This document shows positions 1 through 7,060 of a stretch of DNA of 38,098 bases, piece by piece. Location: contig DDKG01000368.1 of the NCBI GenBank assembly GCA_002339265.1, forward strand, positions 1 through 38,098, given 5' to 3'. The notes under the pieces were generated by a model. That model was given only the letters and a program-made list of their open reading frames with translations. It made no database searches and was not told where the DNA came from. Source of the stretch: Massilia sp. UBA2604. Lineage in GTDB: Bacteria > Pseudomonadota > Gammaproteobacteria > Burkholderiales > Burkholderiaceae_D. The position numbers were made by a program, and so were the translations under genes. The first letter of the stretch is position 1, and every line of letters starts with the position of its first letter.

Positions 1-638
<638 letters not shown>

Positions 639-668
639 GGTCTTCCTATAACTTGGGTGTCGCGGCGT

Positions 669-703
669 GGAAGGCGGCCTTCCATTCATGGGCAAACATT
701 CTA
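669..703 (-). promoter_or_regulatory. Candidate malic enzyme promoter region with inverted repeat
   Basis: On the minus strand a TAGAAT hexamer (698-703) could be the -10 box. A perfect inverted repeat, GGAAGGC-G-GCCTTCC (669-683), would then lie in the leader just downstream of the start site, where a repressor could act. I see no good -35 box and no known regulator motif, so this is only a candidate. Confidence 0.25.
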
Positions 704-754
704 GCCGAAGCGACACCATCGCGTGTGGACGCGCTTACGCACGGTCGTGCTGTT

Positions 755-2035
755 TTATGGCCGGCGCAGGCGTGCGTACAGCAGCGCCGCGCCCATGACG
801 TCGCGCGCCAGGAGCAGCAGGGACACCGCCAGGAACAACCCGGCGGGCCGCGCCAGCACGGTCGGGAAGACGGTCGCCAGCACCAGGAGGACCAGGCCGG
901 CGAGATGCCAGCGCCACTGGCGCGCGGCCTGGGCCTCGCCCAGCACCGCCGACATCTTCGGGACGCGTTCGCGCTGCAGGCGCTCGTCATGCGCCAGGTG
1001 GTGCCAGACCAGGAAGGGCACGATCTTGTACAGCATGCCGTTCACCGCCGACATCGCGCAGCCCACGATCACCAGCACGCCGGTGAGCAGCGGCAGCGCA
1101 TCGGCAGGAACGAACAGCAGCTCGAGCGGAATGAAATGCAGCAGCGCCGCCAGCAGCAGGCAGCCCATCGCGAGCAGCCAGTAACGGGTGCCCGTGTCGG
1201 GCTTGCGCTTGCGGCGGCGCAGCCCGACCACCGTGGTGACCGCATAGTGCAGCAACAGCGCGCCGATGCCGATCTCGCAGGCAAGGCGCCACCAGGCGGC
1301 ATCGAACAGCTTCGCCGCGCTCCAGCCGAACAGCAGGACGAATACCAGCGGCGGCAGCCAGGTCTCCAGCAGGGGCGGATAGGTGGCGGCGCCCTGGAAC
1401 ATCGGGATCACCTGGAACGACACGGTGGCCGTCAGCACGATCACCCAGCCCACCAGGCCCCAGGTCGCGTGGATGTCGGTGAACAGCGGCGCATCGAGCA
1501 TCCCCACGCCGCCAAGGTAGAGCGCCAGCGCGGCGCCGATCGCGATGGTGATGGCCAGCGCCGCCGCCGCATAGCGCACGCCTTCCACCAGCGGCTTCGC
1601 GCCCGGCGGCACCGGACGCGCGATGGCGGCCCCGATCGCGCTCAGGAACACGAAGCCGGCGCTGCCCAGCAATCCGGCGGCGAGCCGAAACGCCGTCGCG
1701 CCCAGGCCAAGGCCGAGCGCAGCGGCCAGCAAGCCCGTCCCCAGCGCCAGCGCGCACCAGCAAAAGACCGATACCGGCCGCGCCAGCGGCACCGCGACGC
1801 CCGCCGTCACCGGCAACAGCTGGAACAGCGCGCCGACGATCGTCATGGTCAGGAAACCCAGCACGACCAGGTGGGTCATGCTGAGCGTGACCGGGGTCCA
1901 GCGCAAGACCAGCGCCGCTTCGCCCTGCCACACCAGCAGCAGCGCCGCCGCCAGCGCGAAGCACGGCGCCGCCAGCATGAACGGCAGCGGCACCCGCAGC
2001 GCGGGCATCGCCGTGTAGCTTAGTGTGCGCTGCAT
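755..2035 (-). CDS. Polytopic membrane protein with conserved histidines (heme-copper oxidase subunit I / NnrS-like)
   Basis: This is a 426-aa integral membrane protein with about 12 hydrophobic helices. Several histidines sit at helix ends: H55 in SMTHLVVLGF, H189 in DIHATWGLVGW, one in LLHYAVTT, one in LLHFIPLE and a pair in FLVWHHLAHD. The H55 helix (THLVVLGFLTMTIVGALFQLLPV) and the H189 helix resemble heme-binding helices of cbb3/NO-reductase-type catalytic subunits and of NnrS, so a heme or copper role is plausible but not shown. It is the last gene of a four-gene operon; its start overlaps the DUF2249 gene by 16 bp. The alternative start M10 (2008) would remove the overlap. The setting beside Crp/Fnr and NsrR-like regulators and narXL suggests a part in nitrogen-oxide or redox stress metabolism (inference). 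Confidence 0.7.
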   Translation of the reverse strand: MQRTLSYTAMPALRVPLPFMLAAPCFALAAALLLVWQGEAALVLRWTPVTLSMTHLVVLGFLTMTIVGALFQLLPVTAGVAVPLARPVSVFCWCALALGTGLLAAALGLGLGATAFRLAAGLLGSAGFVFLSAIGAAIARPVPPGAKPLVEGVRYAAAALAITIAIGAALALYLGGVGMLDAPLFTDIHATWGLVGWVIVLTATVSFQVIPMFQGAATYPPLLETWLPPLVFVLLFGWSAAKLFDAAWWRLACEIGIGALLLHYAVTTVVGLRRRKRKPDTGTRYWLLAMGCLLLAALLHFIPLELLFVPADALPLLTGVLVIVGCAMSAVNGMLYKIVPFLVWHHLAHDERLQRERVPKMSAVLGEAQAARQWRWHLAGLVLLVLATVFPTVLARPAGLFLAVSLLLLARDVMGAALLYARLRRP

Positions 2036-2265
2036 GCCATCGCTTCGATCACCAGGTCATATCTGGCGTCGGGTCGGCGCGTGGTGCGGTGGTCCCAGCC
2101 GCGCCGGTCGAGGATCTCATACAGCGGAAACGGTTCGCGGTGGATCAGCACCTGCAGGCGCGCGCCCGGCGGCAGCACGTCGAGCGCATCGAGGATGCGT
2201 TCCATCGGTTCCGGCGCGGCCAGCGCCGAGACGTCAATGAACACCGTGTCGGCAATCGCGTTCAT
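2020..2265 (-). CDS. DUF2249 domain protein
   Basis: This 81-aa protein (MNAIADTVFIDVSALAAP...) fits the DUF2249 family, a small TusA-like fold: an N-terminal strand, then a helix around PMERILDALD, then a conserved LPPGARLQVLIHREPFPLYEIL segment. The family is often found in gene neighbourhoods for denitrification and oxygen-limited respiration; its biochemical role is not settled. The single cysteine (C78) is at the far C-terminus, so a TusA-like sulfur relay is not supported. Its ATG overlaps the stop of the upstream Rrf2 gene (ATGA, 2262-2265), which points to translational coupling. Its own stop lies inside the start of the membrane protein gene. Confidence 0.8.
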   Translation of the reverse strand: MNAIADTVFIDVSALAAPEPMERILDALDVLPPGARLQVLIHREPFPLYEILDRRGWDHRTTRRPDARYDLVIEAMACSAH

Positions 2266-2756
2266 GCGCCCTCCTCCAGCGTCGAGTGCTGCCAGCGCCA
2301 GGCGTTCGTGGCCAGCCAGCCCGGCACTTCGTCGCCCGGTTGCGCGCTGCCGGGAATCAGGTCGGCCAGGGTCACGCGATTGAGTTCGGCCAGGTAGGCG
2401 GCGGTGGCCACCGCCAACGACTGTTGCAGGCGGTCGTCGGGTTGGCCGCATGGCGGCCGTTCGCCATCCGCAGCGCTGCGCGCGCCGCGCGCCAGGCCGC
2501 GCTCGGTGCAGCGCACGACTTCGCCCAGGCGGATGTCGCGCGGCGCGCCGGCCAGGCGCATCCCGCCCAGGCGGCCGCGCGAGGTCTCGATCAGTCCCGA
2601 CGCGGCCAGCACGCAGGACACCTTGGCCAGGTGGTGGCGCGAGATGCCGTAGCGTTCGGCGATCTCGTTGATGGTCGCGATCCGCTCGCGATGGTTGCCC
2701 AGGTAGACCAGCAGGCGCAGGGCGTTATCGGTGAATTCGGTCAGGTGCATGTACAT
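2262..2756 (-). CDS. Rrf2-family transcriptional regulator, NsrR-like
   Basis: This 164-aa protein has an N-terminal winged helix (MHLTEFTDNALRLLVYLG, then INEIAERYGISRHHLAKV and the wing GRLGGMRLA) closely matching NsrR, the nitric-oxide-sensing repressor. NsrR binds its iron-sulfur cluster with three cysteines after the VVR segment. Here that region reads VVRCTERGLARGARSAADG, then ERPPCGQPDDRLQQSL. Only the PPC cysteine aligns with an NsrR ligand; the others are G/A and D, while an extra Cys follows VVR. The C-terminus is also about 20 residues longer than usual. A strong GGAGG site (2764-2768) supports the start at 2756. It lies 36 bp after the Crp/Fnr gene and is coupled to the DUF2249 gene. 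Family assignment is firm; the signal sensed is unclear. Confidence 0.85.
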   Translation of the reverse strand: MYMHLTEFTDNALRLLVYLGNHRERIATINEIAERYGISRHHLAKVSCVLAASGLIETSRGRLGGMRLAGAPRDIRLGEVVRCTERGLARGARSAADGERPPCGQPDDRLQQSLAVATAAYLAELNRVTLADLIPGSAQPGDEVPGWLATNAWRWQHSTLEEGA

Positions 2757-2792
2757 ATGAACGCCTCCGTGGATAGTTGATGATGCGCGGCG

Positions 2793-3470
2793 TCAGCCCT
2801 CGTAGGCGCGCAGGCGCTCGATATCGAGGATGGTGATGCTGCGCCCGGCGATGCCGACCATGCCGCGATGGGCCATGTCGTGCAGCACGCGCGAAAAGTA
2901 TTCGGGCGACAGCGACAGGCGCGACGCGATCATCTTCTTGCGCGCCGCCAGCGTCACCTGCGCGCCCTGCGCCGGATCGTCCTTGAGCAGGTAGCTGACG
3001 ATGCGCTGGCTGCCGCTGCGCAGGGTGTAGGACTCGACGTCCGAGATCAGGCCGTGCAGGCGCCGGCTCATGGACGCCAGCAGGCGCCGCGAGAAGCCGG
3101 GATTGCGCTCGATCTGGGCGTAGATGGCGTGCTTCGAGATGTGCAGCAGCATGCTGTCGGCCAGCGTCTCGGCCTGGGTCATGTAGGGCCGCTCCATGAA
3201 CAGCGGCGCTTCGCCGAAGCTCTGGCCGGGGCCGATCAGCTCGACCACCTTTTCGTCGCCTTCGCTCGAGACGATGGAGAGCTTGACGTCGCCGTAGATC
3301 ACGGCGTGCAGGCCGCTGCAGGATTCGCCGCGCTCGACGACCACGCGGCCGCGCGGCACGTGCAGCTCGGTGGTCGCCTGCGCGAGCATGTCGAGCTGCT
3401 CGGAAGAGAGGTCGGCGAACAGGGGCAGGGTTGCCAGGAACTGGCGGGGTGCGATGCGGTGTCGGCTCAC
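2793..3470 (-). CDS. Crp/Fnr-family transcriptional regulator (Dnr-type, no Fe-S cysteines)
   Basis: This protein of about 225 aa has a cyclic-nucleotide-type sensor fold (FADLSSEQLDMLAQ through GQSFGEAPLFMERPY), a long dimer helix and a C-terminal helix-turn-helix. The recognition helix SPEYFSRVLHDM has the E-x2-S-R pattern by which FNR reads TTGA half sites. It lacks FNR's N-terminal cysteine cluster (one Cys, in GESCSG), so it is more like Dnr/NnrR-type regulators. I place the start at the GTG at 3470. The frame is open up to an ATG at 3617, but that start would put codons through a perfect FNR-type box (3604-3617), and the added 49 residues look non-protein-like. An ATG at 3566 is another possible start. 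It heads the operon with the Rrf2, DUF2249 and membrane protein genes and is a natural candidate to act on the TTGA-type boxes in this window. Confidence 0.85.
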   Translation of the reverse strand: MSRHRIAPRQFLATLPLFADLSSEQLDMLAQATTELHVPRGRVVVERGESCSGLHAVIYGDVKLSIVSSEGDEKVVELIGPGQSFGEAPLFMERPYMTQAETLADSMLLHISKHAIYAQIERNPGFSRRLLASMSRRLHGLISDVESYTLRSGSQRIVSYLLKDDPAQGAQVTLAARKKMIASRLSLSPEYFSRVLHDMAHRGMVGIAGRSITILDIERLRAYEG

Positions 3471-3574
3471 GATAAATTCAGGGCGAGGCCCGTGGAAACA
3501 GAACGAAACTGGGACGCCTGAATGAGGCGCACCGGAAAGCGCATTCGCCTTGATGCAGCGATTGCGCATGCCGC

Positions 3575-3617
3575 ATCCTACAATTCGTTGACTAAATAAA
3601 AACTTGATGTGGATCAA
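3575..3617 (-). promoter_or_regulatory. Minus-strand half of a divergent FNR-type promoter
   Basis: The palindrome TTGATGTGGATCAA (3604-3617) lies 23 nt upstream of a minus-strand TAGGAT hexamer (3575-3580), close to class II FNR spacing. This would drive the Crp/Fnr-Rrf2-DUF2249 operon, possibly with autoregulation. The hexamer is weaker than that on the plus side. Confidence 0.5.
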
Positions 3618-3645
3618 AAACGGCCGAGCTAAGCGTTGAAATAGT
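3604..3645 (+). promoter_or_regulatory. FNR/Dnr-type class II promoter for can-narXL
   Basis: A perfect TTGAT-N4-ATCAA box (3604-3617) is followed after exactly 22 nt by AATAGT (3640-3645). This places the box centre at about -41.5 from a start site near 3652, the standard class II geometry for FNR-family activators. The leader to the carbonic anhydrase ATG would be about 79 nt. Confidence 0.75.
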
Positions 3646-3654
3646 CAATTTGAC
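3644..3654. repeat. Short inverted repeat over the can-narXL start site
   Basis: GTCAA-T-TTGAC is a perfect 5-bp inverted repeat with a one-base spacer. It overlaps the 3' end of the -10 hexamer and the predicted start site, a place where a repressor would block transcription. It may also be chance. Confidence 0.3.
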
Positions 3655-3730
3655 CTAGAAACCGTAGGTCCTCGTGCCGACTGCCGTCGTCGCCGCCCCT
3701 GCCTACAATGGGGCCAACCGGAGGGCCGAC

Positions 3731-4399
3731 ATGCAGGACATCGAAAAATTCATCCGCGGCTTCAGCCGCTTCCAGGAGCAGTACCTAAAGGAGCCCACCG
3801 CGCTCGACAGCCTGCGCCAGGGCCAGCATCCGCGCACCCTGGTGATCGGCTGCTGCGATGCGCGGGTCGACCCGGCGCTGCTGACCGGCTGCGATCCGGG
3901 CGACATCTTCGTGGTGCGCAATATCGCCAACCTGGTGCCGGCGTGTGCCCCAGACGCTCCGCCAGGTGTGAGCTCGGCCATCGAGTTCGCCGTCTGCGGC
4001 CTGGAAGTCGCGCGCATCATCGTGCTCGGTCATGCGCGCTGCGGCGGCATTCGCGCGCTGATGTCGGGCACGCGCATCGGCGAAGAGGCAGAGCAGACCG
4101 GCTTCGTCGCGCGCTGGATGCGAATGGCCGAGCCGGTGCGGCTGGAGGTGCTGCGCGAACTGCATCACAAGCACGGCGACGAACAATGCCGCGCGGCCGA
4201 ACTGGCCAGCATCCTGCACTCGCTCGACAACCTGCTGACCTATCCGTGGGTGCGCCGCCGGGTCGAGGCTGGTACACTAGCCATGCACGGCTGGTATTTC
4301 GACCTCGCCGCCGGCACCCTGCTCGCCTACTCGGCGCGCAAGCAGGAATTCCTGCCCATACTCGATCCCGTCGCGGTGGCCACTCCGCGCGCCGCCTGA
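3731..4399 (+). CDS. can: Beta-class carbonic anhydrase
   Basis: This 222-aa enzyme interconverts CO2 and bicarbonate in the cytosol. The zinc site is complete: C41-x-D43-x-R45 in GCCDARVDP, and H101-x2-C104 in GHARCGG. The length is normal for the family. The ATG at 3731 is preceded by GGAGGG (3720-3725); the reading frame is open further upstream, but an earlier start would have no such site. It is followed 6 bp later by narX and then narL, so it appears to be the first gene of a nitrate-sensing operon under the FNR-type promoter. That pairing is unusual: it suggests bicarbonate supply is matched to anaerobic growth (inference). The symbol can is by family; cynT would be equally defensible. 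Confidence 0.92.
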   Translation: MQDIEKFIRGFSRFQEQYLKEPTALDSLRQGQHPRTLVIGCCDARVDPALLTGCDPGDIFVVRNIANLVPACAPDAPPGVSSAIEFAVCGLEVARIIVLGHARCGGIRALMSGTRIGEEAEQTGFVARWMRMAEPVRLEVLRELHHKHGDEQCRAAELASILHSLDNLLTYPWVRRRVEAGTLAMHGWYFDLAAGTLLAYSARKQEFLPILDPVAVATPRAA

Positions 4400-4405
4400 A
4401 ACCGC

Positions 4406-6349
4406 ATGCCAGCCTACTCCGCCCTCGCTCCCTTCCAACGCCTGTCGACCAAGATCGTCGGCGCCCTGATCGGCTTCCTGCTGCTGGCCCTGGCCGCGAT
4501 CGGCGCCACGCTGTGGCTGTCGTGGCAGCTCGAAGGCGCGGCGGCTGCCATCAACGAGACCGGCAGCCTGCGCCGCCACAACTACCGGCTGGCGCTGGCC
4601 CTGCCGCGCACCCAGGAGGCGCCCGTCATCGACGCCTACGCCCGGGTGGAACGCCAGATCGCCACCATCGAAGACACCCTGCAGCTCCTCGAGCGCGGCG
4701 ACCCACAACGTCCGCTGGGATTGCCGCCGACGCCGGCGATCCACGGCGCCTTCCTCGACGTGGCGCGGCGCTGGGGCGGCCAGGTGCGCCCCGCTGCGCG
4801 CCAGGTGCTGCAGCTGGAGGGGGCGGCACGCGCCGAGGCGCTGCGCCTGTTCGACAACCAGCTCGAGGACTACGTGGCCGACCTCGACCGCCTGGTCAAC
4901 CTGATCGAACGCGACAACGAGCTGCGCACCTTCTGGCTGCGCGCCTCGCAGCTGGTCTTGATCGCGCTGGCGATCGGCGGCACGGTGGCCCTGGTCTACC
5001 TGATGTTCGCGATGATCATCGCCCCCGTGATGCGCCTGCGCGAAGGCATGCGCAGCATGGCTGGCAGCGACTTCGGTGTGCGCCTGGACGTCGAGAGCCG
5101 CGACGAATTCGGCCAGCTGTCGAGCGGCTTCAACGAGATGGCCGACCAGCTGCAGCACCTGTATTGCAACCTGGAGGACGAGGTGCGGCGCAAGACCGCC
5201 AGCCTGGAGGACAAGAACCGCGAACTGGCCTTGCTGTACGACTGCGCCGCCTTTCTGCAGCAGCGCCACACGCTGGAGACCATGTGCAGCGGCTTCCTGT
5301 CGCGCATCGCGGCATACTTCGGCGCGGCCGGCAGCACCGTGCGCATCGTCGACCCGAACAACGAGAACATGCACATGGTGGTGCACGATGGCCTGTCCAG
5401 CGAGATGGCCGAGGCCGAGCGCTGCATGAAGATCGGCGAATGCCTGTGCGGCGAGGCGGCGGCCAGGAAGATCTCGGTTGTGCACCGGCTGGAAGACATG
5501 CCGCAGGTCGGCCCGCTGGCCTGCAGCCGCGAGGGCTTCGCCACGATCTCGGTGTTCCAGATTCACGCCCAGGACCAGCACGTCGGCCTGTTCAGCCTTC
5601 ACTTCCTGCAGGGACGCAGTTTCAGCGAGCGCGAACGCGCCCTCCTCGAGACCCTGGCCAAGCTGGTCGGAGTGGCGATCGAGAACATGCGCCTGGCCGC
5701 GCGTGAGCGCGAGATGGCGATTTCCGAAGAGCGCAACCTGGTCGCGCGCGGCCTGCACGACAGCATCGCCCAGGGTCTGAACTTCCTCAACCTGCAGGTG
5801 CAGATGCTGGAAACCTCGCTTGCCGCCGGGCGCCATGCCGAGGCGGCGGACATCGTGCCGCTGCTGCGCGCCGGGGTCCAGGAGAGCTATGAGGACGTGC
5901 GCGAGCTGCTGCTGAACTTCCGCAGCCGGCTGGCGGAAGAAGACCTGAACGCGGCCCTGCACAAGACGGTGCGCAAGTTCGCGGACCAGGCCGGCGTCGA
6001 CACCGCCTTTTCGGTGCACGGCAAGGGCGGACCGCCGATCGAGCGCGAGGCGCAATTGCAGATCCTGTTCATCGTGCAGGAGGCGCTGTCGAACGTGCGC
6101 AAGCACGCCCACGCCAGCCGCGTGGAAGTGCGGGTCGACGATGGCGACGACTACCTGGTGGCTGTCCGCGACGACGGCGCCGGCTTCGACGCCGGCGCCA
6201 GGCCGGACGCCGACGGCGGCCACGTGGGCCTGCACATCATGGGCGAGCGCGCCGGCAGGATCGGCGCCAGCCTCGAGATCGAATCGACACCGGGAGCCGG
6301 CACGCTGGTGCGGCTCCGGCTCGGAAAGGCGCAGCGCCGCGCCGCCTGA
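4406..6349 (+). CDS. narX: Nitrate/nitrite sensor histidine kinase NarX
   Basis: This 647-aa membrane kinase begins with a transmembrane helix (about 17-40) and then a P-box-like segment, AAAINETGSLRRHNYRLAL (46-64), the nitrate-binding signature of NarX/NarQ with its arginines at R56 and R61. A periplasmic four-helix domain, a second membrane helix (about 175-200), HAMP, and a GAF-like central module with clustered cysteines (C-MKIGECLCG) follow. The transmitter is of the HisKA_3 type: phosphoacceptor H451 in GLHDSIAQGLNF, then VQEALSNVRKHAHA (N box), DDGAGFDAG and GLHIMGERAG. It senses nitrate/nitrite outside the inner membrane and phosphorylates the NarL encoded 22 bp downstream. No clear ribosome binding site precedes the ATG; coupling to can, 6 bp upstream, is likely. 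Confidence 0.93.
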   Translation: MPAYSALAPFQRLSTKIVGALIGFLLLALAAIGATLWLSWQLEGAAAAINETGSLRRHNYRLALALPRTQEAPVIDAYARVERQIATIEDTLQLLERGDPQRPLGLPPTPAIHGAFLDVARRWGGQVRPAARQVLQLEGAARAEALRLFDNQLEDYVADLDRLVNLIERDNELRTFWLRASQLVLIALAIGGTVALVYLMFAMIIAPVMRLREGMRSMAGSDFGVRLDVESRDEFGQLSSGFNEMADQLQHLYCNLEDEVRRKTASLEDKNRELALLYDCAAFLQQRHTLETMCSGFLSRIAAYFGAAGSTVRIVDPNNENMHMVVHDGLSSEMAEAERCMKIGECLCGEAAARKISVVHRLEDMPQVGPLACSREGFATISVFQIHAQDQHVGLFSLHFLQGRSFSERERALLETLAKLVGVAIENMRLAAREREMAISEERNLVARGLHDSIAQGLNFLNLQVQMLETSLAAGRHAEAADIVPLLRAGVQESYEDVRELLLNFRSRLAEEDLNAALHKTVRKFADQAGVDTAFSVHGKGGPPIEREAQLQILFIVQEALSNVRKHAHASRVEVRVDDGDDYLVAVRDDGAGFDAGARPDADGGHVGLHIMGERAGRIGASLEIESTPGAGTLVRLRLGKAQRRAA

Positions 6350-6371
6350 ATCATCGTATAGGAGACCATGA

Positions 6372-7058
6372 ATGACTATTGAAGGCTCGACGATCAGCGT
6401 GCTGCTGGTGGACGACCATACCCTGTTTCGCAGCGGCGTGCGCTCGCTGTTGCAGCGCAATCCGCGTTTCGACGTGGTGGGCGAAGCGGCCGACGGTATC
6501 GACGGCGTCAAGCGCGCCCTGCAACTGCGGCCGGACGTCGTCCTGCTCGACCTGAACATGCCCGGCATGTCGGGCATCGAGACCCTGCAGCTGATGCTGC
6601 AGGACCGTCCCGGCGCCGCCGTGCTGATGCTGACCGTATCCGAGGAAGCCGACGACCTGGCGGCGGCCCTGCAGGCCGGCGCGCGCGGCTACCTGCTCAA
6701 GAACATCGACGCCGATTACCTGACCCGGGCCGTCGAGCGCGCCGCGGCCGGAGAGTCGGTGCTGGCCGAGTCGCTGGCCGGCAAGCTGTTCGCCCACGTG
6801 CAGCGCGGCGGCGCGGCCAGGCCGCCGACGCCGGTGTCGGAGCTGGACAAGCTCACCCCACGCGAACGCGAGATCCTGGCCTGCCTGGCGCGCGGAGAGA
6901 GCAACAAGGTGATCGCGCGTGCGCTCGACCTGGCCGAGAGCACGGTCAAGATCCACGTCCAGAACATCCTCAAGAAGCTGAACTTGTCGAGCCGGGTGCA
7001 GGCGGCGGTGTTCGCGGTCGAGCACGGGCTGCAATCAGGGCAGGAGCGGCGCGACTAG
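6372..7058 (+). CDS. narL: Nitrate response regulator NarL
   Basis: This 228-aa response regulator has an N-terminal receiver (acidic pair DD at 14-15, phosphoacceptor D60 in VVLLDLNMPGMSG, and K in GYLLKNID). A C-terminal LuxR/NarL helix-turn-helix follows: LTPREREILACLARGESNKVIARAL, then the recognition helix ESTVKIHVQNILKKL. With NarX upstream it forms a complete nitrate-sensing pair. It probably controls the nar operon at 12866-23094. GGAG at 6361-6364, 7 nt away, supports the ATG at 6372 over an out-of-frame ATG at 6368. Its stop is only 2 bp from the convergent hybrid kinase gene, with no terminator between them. Confidence 0.92.
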   Translation: MTIEGSTISVLLVDDHTLFRSGVRSLLQRNPRFDVVGEAADGIDGVKRALQLRPDVVLLDLNMPGMSGIETLQLMLQDRPGAAVLMLTVSEEADDLAAALQAGARGYLLKNIDADYLTRAVERAAAGESVLAESLAGKLFAHVQRGGAARPPTPVSELDKLTPREREILACLARGESNKVIARALDLAESTVKIHVQNILKKLNLSSRVQAAVFAVEHGLQSGQERRD

Positions 7059-7060
7059 GT

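Noticed and set aside
653..2023. 456-codon plus-strand frame opposite the membrane protein gene
   Set aside because: Extremely rich in Arg, Gln and His, as expected for the complement of a Leu/Ala-rich membrane protein.
3471..3617. N-terminal extension of the Crp/Fnr gene to the ATG at 3617
   Set aside because: It would translate through the FNR-type box, and the added residues do not match the family N-terminus or an FNR cysteine cluster.
4277..6577. 766-codon minus-strand frame over narX
   Set aside because: Antisense shadow of narX with biased composition and no recognisable domain; it also crosses three plus-strand genes.
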